A stretch of DNA of 64,000 nucleotides, taken from Klebsiella oxytoca NBRC 105695 (GTDB lineage: Bacteria; Pseudomonadota; Gammaproteobacteria; Enterobacterales; Enterobacteriaceae). Below the pieces are notes generated by a model, which saw only the letters and a list, made by a program, of their open reading frames with translations, had not been told where the DNA came from and searched no databases. A program made the translations under genes and the position numbers. The DNA lies in contig NZ_BCZK01000003.1 in assembly GCF_001598695.1 (NCBI RefSeq), forward strand, positions 1 to 64,000. Direction: 5' to 3'. Numbering within the stretch: the first letter of the stretch is position 1; each line of letters starts with the position of its first letter. Positions 36,532 to 51,105 of this stretch are shown here, in pieces.

Positions 36532-37257
36532 ATGGATAACCTAAATCTTAATAAACATATTTCCGGCCAGTTCAATGCCGAACTGGAGTACATCCGCACC
36601 CAGGTCATGACCATGGGTGGGCTGGTGGAGCAGCAGCTTTCTGATGCTATCACCGCGATGCATAACCAGGACAGCGAACTGGCAAAGCGCGTTATCGACG
36701 GCGATAAGCAGGTCAATATGATGGAAGTGGCGATCGATGAAGCCTGCGTGCGCATCATCGCCAAGCGTCAGCCGACCGCCAGCGACCTGCGCCTGGTGAT
36801 GGCGATTATCAAAACCATCGCCGAACTGGAACGTATCGGTGACGTTGCGGATAAAATCTGCCGCACAGCGCTGGAAAAGTTCTCCCAGCAGCACCAGCCG
36901 CTGCTGGTGAGTCTGGAATCGCTGGGGCGCCATACCGTGCAGATGCTGCACGATGTGCTGGATGCTTTTGCCCGTATGGACCTTGATGAAGCGGTGCGGA
37001 TTTATCGTGAAGATAAGAAAGTCGACCAGGAATATGAAGGCATCGTGCGCCAGCTGATGACCTATATGATGGAAGATTCGCGCACTATTCCCAGCGTCCT
37101 GACCGCGCTGTTCTGCGCCCGCTCGATTGAGCGTATTGGCGACCGCTGCCAGAATATCTGCGAATATATTTTCTACTTCGTTAAAGGTCAGGATTTCCGT
37201 CACGTTGGCGGCGACGAACTGGATAAACTGCTGGCGGGAAAAGATCCTAAAGAGTAA
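36532..37257 (+). CDS. phoU: Phosphate signalling regulator PhoU
   Basis: A 241-aa all-helical protein of two PhoU repeats; the [12 protein letters not shown] and [12 protein letters not shown] metal-binding motifs are clear. It restrains PhoR autokinase and Pst uptake when phosphate is ample. It is the last gene of the pst operon, followed by a long AT-rich hairpin. Confidence 0.98.
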   Translation: MDNLNLNKHISGQFNAELEYIRTQVMTMGGLVEQQLSDAITAMHNQDSELAKRVIDGDKQVNMMEVAIDEACVRIIAKRQPTASDLRLVMAIIKTIAELERIGDVADKICRTALEKFSQQHQPLLVSLESLGRHTVQMLHDVLDAFARMDLDEAVRIYREDKKVDQEYEGIVRQLMTYMMEDSRTIPSVLTALFCARSIERIGDRCQNICEYIFYFVKGQDFRHVGGDELDKLLAGKDPKE

Positions 37258-37270
37258 TGAATCACAGAGA

Positions 37271-37302
37271 CTAATTCTGATATAAGGATATATCAGAATT
37301 AG
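37271..37302. terminator. Perfect 14-bp hairpin after phoU
   Basis: Arms CTAATTCTGATATA (37271-37284) and TATATCAGAATTAG (37289-37302) with an AGGA loop. There is no canonical T-run after it, so it is an AT-rich transcript-end or stabilising stem rather than a textbook terminator. Confidence 0.6.
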
Positions 37303-37459
37303 TTATGATTAATGCAGTGGCTATTTTTTTTATTCGCAAAAATTGATGCGATTTTCATCACAAATAATAATTTCGCCAATTGTGGTTTGATTTTTATAGC
37401 GTAACAATGTGGTTCATTAATCGGGTGACTTGTCGTTACAGGGCCCGAATAAGTACGCT
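37303..37459 (+). promoter_or_regulatory. bgl-type promoter region with CRP-like site
   Basis: AT-rich upstream DNA resembling the H-NS-silenced bgl promoter region of E. coli. TGCGA-TTTTCA-TCACA (37347-37362) matches the CRP consensus at 9 of 10 positions. A weak promoter candidate is TTGTGG (37380-37385) with AACAAT (37403-37408), spacer 17. Confidence 0.5.
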
Positions 37460-37527
37460 GGATTGTTACTGCGTAAGCAGGCAAAACCTGACATCACCGT
37501 TAACCGGGTGATGTCAGGTTTTTTTTT
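37460..37527 (+). promoter_or_regulatory. BglG-type antiterminator target (RAT) and terminator, module 1
   Basis: The RAT begins GGATTGTTACTGCGTAAGCA (37460-37479) and ends GGCAAAACC (37480-37488). Its 3' end overlaps the left arm of a terminator: AAACCTGACATCACC (37484-37498) pairs perfectly with GGTGATGTCAGGTTT (37507-37521), followed by nine T. The two folds are mutually exclusive, as in the E. coli bgl leader. Confidence 0.9.
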
Positions 37528-37557
37528 GCCAAATAATCCACCCGCAGTAAATGAATG

Positions 37558-37635
37558 GGATTGTTACCGCCGTGCGGGCAAAACCTGAAGAAAATCGCCT
37601 CTGTTTTATACAGGGAGTTTTCTTCAGGTTTTTTT
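37558..37635 (+). promoter_or_regulatory. BglG-type antiterminator target (RAT) and terminator, module 2
   Basis: A second RAT starts GGATTGTTACCGCCGTGCGG (37558-37577) and ends GCAAAACC (37585). It overlaps the terminator arm AAACCTGAAGAAAA (37581-37594), which pairs with TTTTCTTCAGGTTT (37618-37631), followed by T. In E. coli the corresponding second module lies after bglG; here only 30 bases separate the modules. Confidence 0.9.
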
Positions 37636-37724
37636 ATGCGATGCAAGGATGTCTGAGAATACACCATGCCTTCACGCAGGTTGTTATTTTTTCGCGATAT
37701 TCAATTGCACTCATGTTTATATAA

Positions 37725-40587
<2,863 letters not shown>

Positions 40588-40591
40588 AATT

Positions 40592-41364
<773 letters not shown>

Positions 41365-41373
41365 TCCACTTTC

Positions 41374-41413
41374 AGCGTAGCGCAGGCGGGACGCGTCCTG
41401 ATAGCGCTACGCT
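41374..41413. terminator. Bidirectional hairpin between yieK and yieH
   Basis: Perfect 10-base arms AGCGTAGCGC (41374-41383) and GCGCTACGCT (41404-41413) around a loop that contains GGACGCGTCC, itself palindromic. It lies between two convergent genes, so it likely serves both ends despite lacking a T-run. Confidence 0.6.
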
Positions 41414-41419
41414 CCGGGT

Positions 41420-42085
41420 TTATCGCGTTATATTCCAGCCGCGCGCTTGCCATAGTTCAGGTAGCTCTTCCAGGCGGGTAAAGGTCGTCACCTTCGGATG
41501 GTCGATCGGCTTATTATGCGGATCGGCGCAGAAGTAGAACACCTCCATTCCGGCGGCAATCCCTGACTGCGCGCCTGCGCTGGAATCATCAACCAGAATG
41601 CAGTTTTCGACGTTAACGTTCATCGCTTTTGCGGCATGCAGCATCAGGGCCGGATCGGGCTTCCAGCGCTGAATATCATAGCCGCTGTAAAGACGCTCGG
41701 GAAAATGGTGCAGCATTCCGGTTTTACCCAGAGAGTGCTGCATTTTGCTCACCGGACCGTTGGAGACCACGCACATCGGCACGCTGACCGCGTCCAGTAG
41801 CGCCTGGGCGCCAGAGATGACTTCCAGTTCGCTATCAAACAGGCGGGCGACTTCATCGCGGTACACCGGCTCAAGGGTCGCCTTATCCAGATTAACGCCG
41901 TACTCCGCGTTAATGGTGTCGATAATCTCGTACAGCTTTACGCCCTTGAAGCGCTTAAAAATCTCCTCTAAATCCAGCGTAATGCCGAATTCCCTGAACA
42001 TGTGAACGTAGGCGCGGGAGCAGATCACCTCGCTGTCGACCAGCGTGCCGTCACAGTCGAAAAATACTGCTTCTGGTTGGGTCAT
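41420..42085 (-). CDS. yieH: HAD-family phosphatase YieH (6-phosphogluconate phosphatase)
   Basis: A 221-aa haloacid-dehalogenase hydrolase, the E. coli length. Motif I FFDCDGTLVDSE with the Asp nucleophile is at about residues 9-20, motif II VVSNGP, motif III around Lys in RWKPDP, and motif IV VDDSSAGAQSGIAAG. The E. coli enzyme acts on 6-phosphogluconate in vitro. It is divergent from adeP. Confidence 0.92.
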   Translation of the reverse strand: MTQPEAVFFDCDGTLVDSEVICSRAYVHMFREFGITLDLEEIFKRFKGVKLYEIIDTINAEYGVNLDKATLEPVYRDEVARLFDSELEVISGAQALLDAVSVPMCVVSNGPVSKMQHSLGKTGMLHHFPERLYSGYDIQRWKPDPALMLHAAKAMNVNVENCILVDDSSAGAQSGIAAGMEVFYFCADPHNKPIDHPKVTTFTRLEELPELWQARGWNITR

Positions 42086-42134
42086 GTCGTTTCCATTTTA
42101 ATAAGTTAACGTTTTCGTCTTGCTGATTTGTGAG

Positions 42135-42150
42135 ACGCAATCGTTGCCGT
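42135..42150. promoter_or_regulatory. Candidate PurR operator before adeP
   Basis: ACGCAATCGTTGCCGT matches the PurR consensus ACGCAAACGTTTGCGT at 13 of 16 positions. It lies in the yieH/adeP divergent region, about 100 bases before the adeP start. Purine control of an adenine permease is biologically sensible. Confidence 0.55.
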
Positions 42151-42252
42151 ATAAGCAAAATCGATGAAAAAAAGTATCTCACAACCGCCCTTATTGTCGC
42201 ATTTTGGTATAGGATAGCGACGAATTTTCCCTCCTTTGTTCGGAAACCGATA

Positions 42253-43590
42253 ATGAGTCAACAACAAACCAGCCAGTCTTCTGGCCAGGGTCTGCTGGAG
42301 CGCGTGTTCAAACTGCGTGAACACGGCACGACGGCACGCACCGAAGCGATTGCAGGTTTCACCACCTTTCTGACGATGGTGTACATCGTTTTCGTTAACC
42401 CACAGATCCTCGGCGTGGCGGGTATGGATACCAGCGCCGTTTTCGTCACAACCTGTCTGATTGCTGCATTCGGCAGCATCATGATGGGGCTGTTCGCGAA
42501 CCTTCCGGTGGCCCTGGCGCCGGCGATGGGGCTAAACGCCTTCTTTGCTTTTGTCGTGGTACAGGCGATGGGCTTGCCCTGGCAGGTCGGGATGGGCGCG
42601 ATTTTCTGGGGCGCCGTTGGCCTGCTCCTGCTGACGATTTTCCGCGTGCGCTACTGGATGATTGCGAATATCCCGGTTAGCCTGCGTATTGGTATCACCA
42701 GCGGTATCGGCCTGTTTATCGGTATGATGGGCCTGAAAAACGCGGGCGTTATCGTCGCCAACCCGGAAACCCTGGTGAGTATCGGCAACCTGACGTCTCA
42801 CAGCGTGCTGCTGGGTATTCTTGGCTTCTTTATTATTGCTATTCTGGCTTCCCGCAACATCCACGCGGCGGTGCTGGTTTCTATCGTGGTCACCACTTTG
42901 CTGGGCTGGATGCTGGGTGACGTTCACTACAGCGGCATCGTTTCCATGCCGCCGAGCGTAACGACGGTCATTGGCCATGTTGACCTGGCAGGTTCGCTGA
43001 ATCTTGGCCTGGCAGGAGTGATCTTCTCGTTTATGCTGGTGAACCTGTTCGACTCCTCCGGCACCCTGATCGGCGTAACCGACAAGGCCGGCCTGGCCGA
43101 TGCTAAGGGCAAGTTCCCGCGTATGAAGCAGGCGCTGTTTGTCGATAGCGTATCCTCCGTTGCGGGGTCTTTTATCGGTACCTCTTCCGTCACTGCCTAT
43201 ATTGAATCTTCCTCTGGGGTTTCCGTGGGCGGCCGTACCGGCTTAACCGCCGTGGTGGTGGGCATTTTGTTCCTGCTGGTGATCTTCCTGTCGCCGCTGG
43301 CGGGCATGGTCCCTCCTTATGCCGCAGCCGGCGCGCTGATTTACGTTGGCGTCCTGATGACGTCCAGCCTGGCGCGCGTGAAGTGGGATGATTTAACCGA
43401 ATCCGTTCCTGCGTTTATTACCGCCGTGATGATGCCGTTTAGCTTCTCCATTACAGAAGGTATTGCCTTAGGCTTTATCTCTTATTGCGTGATGAAGATT
43501 GGCACCGGCCGGCTGCGCGATCTCAGCCCGTGCGTTATTGTAGTTTCACTGCTGTTCGTGCTGAAGATTGTGTTTATTGACGCGAAATAA
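42253..43590 (+). CDS. adeP: Adenine permease AdeP (YieG)
   Basis: A 445-aa nucleobase:cation symporter of the NCS2/AzgA-like family with about 12-14 helices. The ATG at 42253 gives MSQQQTSQSSGQGLL and the E. coli length; the frame is open 41 codons upstream but across the promoter. Family motifs MVYIVFVNPQIL, APAMGLNAFFAF and the SSSGVSVGGRTGL helix region are present. A candidate PurR box lies upstream. Confidence 0.93.
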   Translation: MSQQQTSQSSGQGLLERVFKLREHGTTARTEAIAGFTTFLTMVYIVFVNPQILGVAGMDTSAVFVTTCLIAAFGSIMMGLFANLPVALAPAMGLNAFFAFVVVQAMGLPWQVGMGAIFWGAVGLLLLTIFRVRYWMIANIPVSLRIGITSGIGLFIGMMGLKNAGVIVANPETLVSIGNLTSHSVLLGILGFFIIAILASRNIHAAVLVSIVVTTLLGWMLGDVHYSGIVSMPPSVTTVIGHVDLAGSLNLGLAGVIFSFMLVNLFDSSGTLIGVTDKAGLADAKGKFPRMKQALFVDSVSSVAGSFIGTSSVTAYIESSSGVSVGGRTGLTAVVVGILFLLVIFLSPLAGMVPPYAAAGALIYVGVLMTSSLARVKWDDLTESVPAFITAVMMPFSFSITEGIALGFISYCVMKIGTGRLRDLSPCVIVVSLLFVLKIVFIDAK

Positions 43591-43595
43591 ACAGT

Positions 43596-43623
43596 AAGCC
43601 CTTTTCTGTGAAAAGGGCTTTAG
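43596..43623 (+). terminator. Terminator of adeP
   Basis: Arms AAGCCCTTTT (43596-43605) and AAAAGGGCTT (43611-43620) with loop CTGTG, 5 bases after the adeP stop. It is very similar in sequence to the kup terminator. Confidence 0.92.
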
Positions 43624-43631
43624 CGTTTACA

Positions 43632-43660
43632 CCCTCTCCGCGAGGGAGAGGGGCGGGGTG
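43632..43660 (-). repeat. GC-rich hairpin element at the yieF 3' end
   Basis: Arms CCCTCTCC (43632-43639) and GGAGAGGG (43645-43652) followed by GCGGGGTGA. The tail is shared with the element after glmU (30280-30300), suggesting a dispersed repeat. It is placed where it could end yieF transcription on minus. Confidence 0.55.
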
Positions 43661-43674
43661 ACATCCCTTTTTAT

Positions 43675-44241
43675 TCAGGCCTTAACTCGCTGAATATACT
43701 CGGCAAAAGCGCTAAGCTGCCCGGTCAGATGATCGAGCGTGCCCTGATCGACAACTTTCCCCTCCTGCGGATCCACTTTATTCTGAATCACGCCGCCCAT
43801 AAACTCGGGCTTATTCATCACCATCGCATCGAGGAATACCAGAATCTGACGCAGATGATACTGGCAGCGCGCGCCGCCAATGGCCCCCATAGAGCTGGTC
43901 TGGATCAGAACCGGCTTGCCGGATAGCGGTTGTTCCGGGAGACGAGACAGCCAGTCGATGGCGTTTTTCAGGCCGCCGGGCACCGAGTAGTTATATTCCG
44001 GCGTAACGATAACCACGCCATCCGCCTCACGAATTTGCTGCGCGATATCCTGAACGCTTTGTGGGAAACCCTCTTCCTGCTGCACGTCGGCATCATAGAG
44101 AGGAATATCGCCAATGGACGGTAACGCGGAAACTTCCATACCCGCGGGCGCGATGCCGGGCAGGGTACGTGCGACCATGGCATTAAAAGAGCCTTTGCGC
44201 AGACTTCCGAGTAACGTAACAACTTTCAACGTATCAGACAT
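43675..44241 (-). CDS. yieF: NAD(P)H-dependent FMN reductase YieF (ChrR, quinone/chromate reductase)
   Basis: A 188-aa flavodoxin-fold reductase, the E. coli length. The FMN phosphate loop LLGSLRKGSFN (about residues 10-20) and TPEYNYSVPGGLKNAIDWLSR (about residues 79-99) are diagnostic of the NADPH_FMN_red family. It reduces quinones, and chromate in vitro, by two-electron transfer. It lies 37 bases after yieE on the same strand. Confidence 0.93.
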   Translation of the reverse strand: MSDTLKVVTLLGSLRKGSFNAMVARTLPGIAPAGMEVSALPSIGDIPLYDADVQQEEGFPQSVQDIAQQIREADGVVIVTPEYNYSVPGGLKNAIDWLSRLPEQPLSGKPVLIQTSSMGAIGGARCQYHLRQILVFLDAMVMNKPEFMGGVIQNKVDPQEGKVVDQGTLDHLTGQLSAFAEYIQRVKA

Positions 44242-44278
44242 GATTGCTCCTTTGCATCATGATGGCCGGGAACACCGG

Positions 44279-45016
44279 TCAGTTGAGGGAGAAGGCTTTT
44301 TCTACCGGTAAACTGGTGAAGCGCATCAGCCGGGCGGATGGTTCTTTAGCACGGGTCTGCGCGTCAGGCAGGCTGCGCCAACCCTCTTTCGCGTTATATT
44401 CCCAGACTTTTAGCTGGCCAATATCCGGGCTGGCGGCAATAGACCAGACCAGCACCGTTTCGGCGTCGCAGACGGCTTCGATTGACTGCGTCCCGCTTGT
44501 CCGCAACCGTCCGGAGCCCGGGAGAAGCTGCAGGTTCAAGGCGGTTTCGCCGGTCAGCTTCATCACGCTTTTGCGTAACGCATCAAGCTGCGCGCGCGCT
44601 TCGTCAGGATCGTGCTGATTGCTAATCCATATTCGCTCATTACTGTTAAATACGTAACGTTCTGTATCGTGCGATGCATGTAACGCGCGGGAAGCGTGCG
44701 GCAATTCCATATCCAGGCCGCAATCGCCTTCGGTGGTTAAGGCAACGCCGACGATATTTCCGGCATAGGAGATGGAGAAACGCGGGAGATGTTCGTCGCG
44801 AAAAGCCGGTTTTCCATTCTCTTCGTCAATAATTTCGGGGAGTTCACTGATGCCGTACAACATAAAGAGGAGTTCTGCGAGGAGTGACCGGGATGCGCGA
44901 TATCGGCTTTGTCGGTACTCAGGCAGGCGTCTGGCGGATTGATGACAGGCCGCTGACAGGCGTGTGGATAGCGGCTCCCGGGTGTTGAGTATCCCTCTTG
45001 CAAAATGCGTTGCCAT
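44279..45016 (-). CDS. yieE: 4'-phosphopantetheinyl transferase superfamily protein YieE
   Basis: A 245-aa Sfp-like protein. The magnesium-binding GLDMEL motif (about residues 98-103) is present, but the usual WxxKEAxxK motif is degenerate (LDALRKSVMKLTGE), so activity is uncertain. The partner carrier protein is unknown. It is upstream of yieF. Length is close to E. coli YieE (about 249). Confidence 0.82.
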   Translation of the reverse strand: MATHFARGILNTREPLSTRLSAACHQSARRLPEYRQSRYRASRSLLAELLFMLYGISELPEIIDEENGKPAFRDEHLPRFSISYAGNIVGVALTTEGDCGLDMELPHASRALHASHDTERYVFNSNERIWISNQHDPDEARAQLDALRKSVMKLTGETALNLQLLPGSGRLRTSGTQSIEAVCDAETVLVWSIAASPDIGQLKVWEYNAKEGWRSLPDAQTRAKEPSARLMRFTSLPVEKAFSLN

Positions 45017-45164
45017 TCTTCGCTCCGTGATTAATGGTCAATGATAAAAACTGCAAATGATATTATCGCTCAGAATTACCAGGTTTTAATGTGGAAATCA
45101 TCTCTTGAAAAGGGAAATTGCGTGAATTTTACAATTTATTGCGCAAAGGGGGGCAAACCGGGAG

Positions 45165-46124
45165 CTATAGCGGTTCGGCGTAGAGCTGCCTGAGCGTTTC
45201 CCGTAGCCAGACGATCTTCGGGTTATAACTGTTGCGCTTATGCCAAAGAAGGGTAAAGGGGACGCGTATTTTCTCCAGCTGCGACGGTTCCAGCGGCAGA
45301 GGTAAGCAAACCAGCGGCAGGTGGTGCTGCTGATTGTAACGCTGGCAGTAACGCGGAGCGGTGGCCAGCATCGTATGATTGGGCTGAGCGGCCATAAATA
45401 ACGACTGCTCAAAACCCGGAACGGTCAGCGCCACGGTGCGTTTATGTCCCAGATCCTGCAGGACATCGTCCAGCGCCCAGGTGTCGCTTTGTTCCCAGCA
45501 AATATTAATGTGCGGATAGCGCAAGAACGTGTCCAGATTCCACTCTTCGCTCAGCGCGGGATGATCGGCGCGCAGCCATACCTGCGGGAGATCGGTAAAC
45601 AGGATTTCAAAATCAATATACCAGGGCAGCAGGCTAAGCTGCTCCCGGGAGCGAGGATGTGTTTCCCTGCCGCAAAATCCGATATCGACTTCACCGCGAA
45701 TAATCGCATCCAGCGAATCGTAATCCCAGTTACGCAGGCGGATCAGCGCCTGAGGATAGCGCTGGTAAATCCGCTGCGAAAGCGTATTGAGAAGGATCAT
45801 CAGCAGCGGCGACTCTGCCGCCAGCTCAAACTTTAGCCCGCTGGGCATAGTGTGATGAGGCTTATCAAGGATCTGATTGCCCATCTGCATCCAGTCCGCC
45901 AGATCCTGCTCCATACTGCTCATCAGCGGCGTGGGCGATAGCCCCAGAGGCGTTTTGACAAACAGCGGATCGTCAAACCAGGCGCGCAGCTTGGCCAGCG
46001 ATTTGCTTACCGCTGACGGCGAGACGTTCATCCGTTTCGCCGTGCGGGTGACGCTGAGCTCCTGAGTTAAGAGCTGCAGGCAGAGCAGCAGATTAAGATC
46101 GAGACTCGACAGGGGTTTCTTCAT
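45165..46124 (-). CDS. yidZ: LysR-family regulator YidZ
   Basis: A 319-aa LysR regulator, matching E. coli YidZ. N-terminal helix-turn-helix ([15 protein letters not shown] through [15 protein letters not shown], about residues 8-47), then a periplasmic-binding-like effector domain. In E. coli it is implicated in the anaerobic nitric-oxide response. Its first 32 bases overlap the 3' end of mdtL on the same strand, implying coupled expression here. Confidence 0.92.
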   Translation of the reverse strand: MKKPLSSLDLNLLLCLQLLTQELSVTRTAKRMNVSPSAVSKSLAKLRAWFDDPLFVKTPLGLSPTPLMSSMEQDLADWMQMGNQILDKPHHTMPSGLKFELAAESPLLMILLNTLSQRIYQRYPQALIRLRNWDYDSLDAIIRGEVDIGFCGRETHPRSREQLSLLPWYIDFEILFTDLPQVWLRADHPALSEEWNLDTFLRYPHINICWEQSDTWALDDVLQDLGHKRTVALTVPGFEQSLFMAAQPNHTMLATAPRYCQRYNQQHHLPLVCLPLPLEPSQLEKIRVPFTLLWHKRNSYNPKIVWLRETLRQLYAEPL

Positions 46125-47277
46125 AGCGTTGCGCGGCCCGCGCCGGAGAGGCGACCATAATCAGAACAATGCTCACTATGCTACAGGCAATAAGTATCCC
46201 GATCAGCATATTCATCGCGCTGAGTCCGATGATGGCCGCCAGCCAAATCCACAGAGAAGAGCCGCAAACCTGAGCTATCCCTAAAACTGAACTCGCTACG
46301 CCAGCGCGCAGGGTGAATGGCCCGAGGGCCTGACTCATCGCCACGCCAAAGCCTGCGGAGAACCCTGCGCAAATCAGTCCCAGCCCCAGCATCGTCACCG
46401 TCTGGCTGGTGGACAGACTCAGCAGCACGCCCGCGCTAAAGAACAGCGCCTGTGAGGTCAGCATGAGCGTGCGGGGTTTAAATAGCGTCAGAGCAAACGG
46501 CGTCGAAAACGAAACCACCATGCTCACGAGCGCCATAAGCGCCATGGTCATGGAATAGGTACCGCGATCGAAGCCCATCACCTCCATCATCAGCACCGGT
46601 GAGACGTTAACGTAGGTCAGAATAGCCGTCACGCTCAGAGTAGTCATCACGATTCGGCTGAGGAAAAAGCGATTGAGCAGCGACTCCGGGACGATATTTT
46701 GCTGCTTTGCCGCGTGCGGAACGGATGTTGGTCGCGTTTCCCGCAACACAAATATCGACAGCAATCCCACCAGAGCCCCCATGCCGCTCATGGTATAGAA
46801 CAGGCTCTGCCAGGGGAATTTCAGCATAATCAGATGACCGATTACCGGGGCCAGAACCGGAATAATGCAGGTAATACCGTTAAGGAGAGAAAGCACTTTT
46901 GCCCGGCGGCGATCGTCCAGGGTATCGCGCAATACCGCAAAGGCGACCACGTAGCAGCTGCCCGCGCCAATACCCTGAATAAAACGCCCGGCCAGGAAAT
47001 GGGCGCTGCCCTGCGCCTGCGAGCAAAGAAGAGAGGCCAGCAGGAAAACGACGGCGCCGAAAATCGCCACCGGCTTCCGGCCGGATTTGTCGGCTATACG
47101 GCCAGCAAACAGCATCGCCGCGGCCATTCCTGCCAGGTAAACTGAAAAGGCGATGTGCAGCTGCGCTTCACTGGCCCCCAGATCCTGCGCAATGCGCGGC
47201 AGGCCGACCAGATACATATCGATGCCGGATGGATAAAGCAGAACCAGCGCAAAACTGCAGATAAGAAAGCGTGCCAT
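46093..47277 (-). CDS. mdtL: MFS multidrug exporter MdtL
   Basis: A 394-aa DHA1-type drug:H+ antiporter with 12 helices. The ATG at 47277 ([20 protein letters not shown]) matches E. coli MdtL (391 aa); the 35-codon upstream extension lacks membrane character. The loop 2-3 motif [13 protein letters not shown] and the motif [17 protein letters not shown] are visible. In E. coli it contributes to chloramphenicol tolerance and sits beside tnaAB, which are absent here. Confidence 0.92.
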   Translation of the reverse strand: MARFLICSFALVLLYPSGIDMYLVGLPRIAQDLGASEAQLHIAFSVYLAGMAAAMLFAGRIADKSGRKPVAIFGAVVFLLASLLCSQAQGSAHFLAGRFIQGIGAGSCYVVAFAVLRDTLDDRRRAKVLSLLNGITCIIPVLAPVIGHLIMLKFPWQSLFYTMSGMGALVGLLSIFVLRETRPTSVPHAAKQQNIVPESLLNRFFLSRIVMTTLSVTAILTYVNVSPVLMMEVMGFDRGTYSMTMALMALVSMVVSFSTPFALTLFKPRTLMLTSQALFFSAGVLLSLSTSQTVTMLGLGLICAGFSAGFGVAMSQALGPFTLRAGVASSVLGIAQVCGSSLWIWLAAIIGLSAMNMLIGILIACSIVSIVLIMVASPARAAQRYEETPVESRS

Positions 47278-47474
47278 AGAACCCCTCACATAAGATTGCC
47301 GTAAAGCATAGTGGGGTTCGTGCGGTAGTACGAGTTGCCATTTGGACAACAATGTTTTCCTGAGAGGAAACGGGAGACGCAAGAGACACTTTTCATGCCC
47401 GTATAAATCGGTATGGTGGGTTTGATTCAGGGGATACCGTCCCGCCAGCGGGTCTGGCGGGCGGCGGAGGCTTG
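47278..47474. other. mdtL upstream / yhcH downstream spacer
   Basis: Holds the mdtL promoter region and, at 47441-47461, a hairpin (CCCGCCAG/CTGGCGGG, loop CGGGT) after the yhcH stop that probably ends the nan transcript. There is no gene and no remnant of tnaB or tnaA that I can recognise. Confidence 0.5.
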
Positions 47475-48807
<1,333 letters not shown>

Positions 48808-48811
<4 letters not shown>

Positions 48812-49497
48812 AGCGCAGCCTCAGTCAGCGCATCGCGGTACCACTGGCAGATGTGTTCCAGACGCGTAATCGCTGAGCCGACGGTCACCGCCCATGCGCC
48901 GTGCTTTATCGCCTGCGCCGCCAGCGCCGGGGAGTTAAATCGGCCTTCGGCAATGACCCGGTATCCTTTGGCGCTCAGCGCCTGCACTAGCGGGAAATCC
49001 GGTTCGGTAGGTACCGCATCCGTGGTATACCCGGACATCGTTGTCCCGATAATGTCTGCGCCAAGATTGTGGCACTCAGTCCCGTCCTCCAGGCTGGAGC
49101 AGTCTGCCATCGCCGCGCAGCCACGCTGATGAATTCGGTCAATCATTGCCTTAACGCCAACCGGACGCGGGCGTTCCGTACCGTCGAAGGCGATAATATC
49201 CGCCCCCGCCTGCGCCAGCGCGTCTACATCTTCCAGAAATGGCGTAATACGCACCGGCGAGTCCGGCAGATCGCGCTTGATGATGCCAATAATCGGTACT
49301 GAAATCAGTTCGCGGGTCGCCTTCAGGTTGTTAAGGCCTTCAATTCGTACTGCGACCGCCCCCGTATTGACCGCCGCCAGCGCCATAGCCGCGACGATTT
49401 CAGGTTTATCTAACGGGCTACCCGGTACCGGCTGGCAGGAGACAATGAGGCCACCCAATTGTTTAACGTTACTATCCAAATCATCAAATAAAGACAT
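48808..49497 (-). CDS. nanE: N-acetylmannosamine-6-phosphate 2-epimerase NanE
   Basis: A 229-aa TIM-barrel epimerase converting ManNAc-6-P to GlcNAc-6-P, which then enters the NagA/NagB route. Family motifs [49 protein letters not shown] and VIAEGR are present. It lies 50 bases after nanT. Confidence 0.94.
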
Positions 49498-49547
49498 AGC
49501 ACTATCCCTTACTTCCGTTTGCGCCCGACAGAGCCGGGCGCATGAAT

Positions 49548-51038
49548 TTAGTGTTTATCGCAAAGCGGAGCGTTCGCTTTGTCGTGACCAACCAGTGCGC
49601 CGCTGAACGGTTTACCATCAATAGCGTCATGGGTACGTAGCGCTTCCGGGCGAATCCAGCGCTGTACTCGGGACGGCATATCCAGACCAATCAGCAGGAT
49701 CACCACAAACGTCAGTCCGAAGGAGAGCGACCCCAGCGCCGTACCCAGATGCATGTGCTGTGCGACCAGCGCGCCGAGGACCGGCGCAGCCGCCCCGCCC
49801 AGGGCGCCTACGTTATAGGTGAAACCCAGACCGGCAGCGCGCTGGTCGGTGTCGAAGTAGCCGCCGATCAATTTCGGTAAGATCCCGGCAATCCCCTGAC
49901 CCAGCATCTGCTGGAAGAAGAGAAGGATGCCCAGACCCCAGAGGCTGGAGCCGCCGATGGCGAAGACCGGAATAATCAGAACCTGCGATGCCAGCAGGCT
50001 GTAAACGTAGGCTTTTCGCGTGCCCAGCCAGTCGCCGAGGAAACCGCCGACGATGCAGCCGACGGCTGCGCCGAATCCGCTAAAGAAGAGCACCTTCGCG
50101 ACCGTCGACGGATCGTATGCCAGCTCGGTTTTCAGATAGGTCGGCAACAGCGCCTGGATAGGCCAGGAGTAGAGAAAGGCGAACAGAACGACAACCATCA
50201 GCATCACGCCGGTCGGCCAACGTTTTCCGCTGCTCTGTACCATAAAGCTGATGAAAATGATGGTGCAGACGAGCGCCAGCGCAATCACCACGAGCGGATT
50301 GTGCAGGTTTCCGGCGAAGCAGAACCAGAGCGCGGCCGTTGCGGCCAGCGTCATCAGCATATTCATGGCGCGATATTTACCGCGATAGAGAATATCCACC
50401 ATCGTCCGCACCGGCGTTTTTTTCGTCTGGCGCTCTGTCCAGTCTTCCGTTTCCGGAATATTTTTACGCAGCCACAGCGCGAAAATAATCGGCAGAATGC
50501 CGAGGAAGAACAACGCGCGCCAGCCCCACAAGGGGACCACCAGACTGTAAACCTGCGCCGCTACGACAGCGCCGACGGAAAAGCCGGAAATCAGGAAGCC
50601 GCTGGCTTTATTTCGCAAGTGTTTTGGCCAGCTTTCAATCACATAGGTGGCGCTGGAGCCGTACTCTCCGGCCATTCCCATTCCAATCACCATACGGGCG
50701 ATAAACATGGAGGTGTATCCGGGCGCAAAGCCGCAGGCCAGCGTACCGACGGAGAAAAGAATAATACTGCTGACCATCGCGAGGCGGCGGCCATAGCGAT
50801 CACCCATCGCCCCCAGCAGCAAGCCGCCGAACCAGCGGGAGATAAACGCCGCCGAGATAATACTCGCCGCCTGTACCGTGGTGAGCTGGAATTCGCTTTG
50901 TACTTCGGTGAGCACCAGAGCAATTAAAACGAAATCAAAACCATCCAGTAAATAGCCCAGCCAGGCTGCGGAAAACGCCCGCCACTGCGACTTATTGAGG
51001 TGCTTATACCATGGTTTGGTACTTATTATTTCACTCAT
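49548..51038 (-). CDS. nanT: Sialic acid:H+ symporter NanT (MFS)
   Basis: A 496-aa transporter, the E. coli length and very similar in sequence. The ATG at 51038 ([20 protein letters not shown]) has AGGAG 7 bases upstream; an upstream ATG at 51059 was rejected. The MFS motif [13 protein letters not shown] and central extra helices typical of NanT (14 helices) are present. It leads nanT-nanE-nanK-yhcH, and its leader contains an intrinsic terminator. Confidence 0.94.
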   Translation of the reverse strand: MSEIISTKPWYKHLNKSQWRAFSAAWLGYLLDGFDFVLIALVLTEVQSEFQLTTVQAASIISAAFISRWFGGLLLGAMGDRYGRRLAMVSSIILFSVGTLACGFAPGYTSMFIARMVIGMGMAGEYGSSATYVIESWPKHLRNKASGFLISGFSVGAVVAAQVYSLVVPLWGWRALFFLGILPIIFALWLRKNIPETEDWTERQTKKTPVRTMVDILYRGKYRAMNMLMTLAATAALWFCFAGNLHNPLVVIALALVCTIIFISFMVQSSGKRWPTGVMLMVVVLFAFLYSWPIQALLPTYLKTELAYDPSTVAKVLFFSGFGAAVGCIVGGFLGDWLGTRKAYVYSLLASQVLIIPVFAIGGSSLWGLGILLFFQQMLGQGIAGILPKLIGGYFDTDQRAAGLGFTYNVGALGGAAAPVLGALVAQHMHLGTALGSLSFGLTFVVILLIGLDMPSRVQRWIRPEALRTHDAIDGKPFSGALVGHDKANAPLCDKH

Positions 51039-51079
51039 ATGCTCTCCTGTGATGAGCAACGTTTTTATGCTGTAGGGCC

Positions 51080-51105
51080 AAAAAAAAGCAGGGTGCCGCG
51101 CACCC
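51080..51105 (-). terminator. Intrinsic terminator in the nanT leader (attenuator candidate)
   Basis: On the minus strand, GGGTGC (51105-51100), a 3-base loop and GCACCC (51096-51091) are followed by TGC and eight T (51087-51080). It ends only 42 bases before the nanT ATG and points toward nanT. A promoter lying further up would therefore give mostly truncated leader RNA unless the terminator is bypassed. Confidence 0.75.

Noticed and set aside
37303..37459. A bglG remnant before bglH
   Set aside because: No frame in this AT-rich stretch resembles the RNA-binding or PRD domains; it reads as promoter DNA.
42086..42252. Purine riboswitch before adeP
   Set aside because: No purine-aptamer core or paired P1-P3 structure could be traced; a PurR-like box explains the expected control better.
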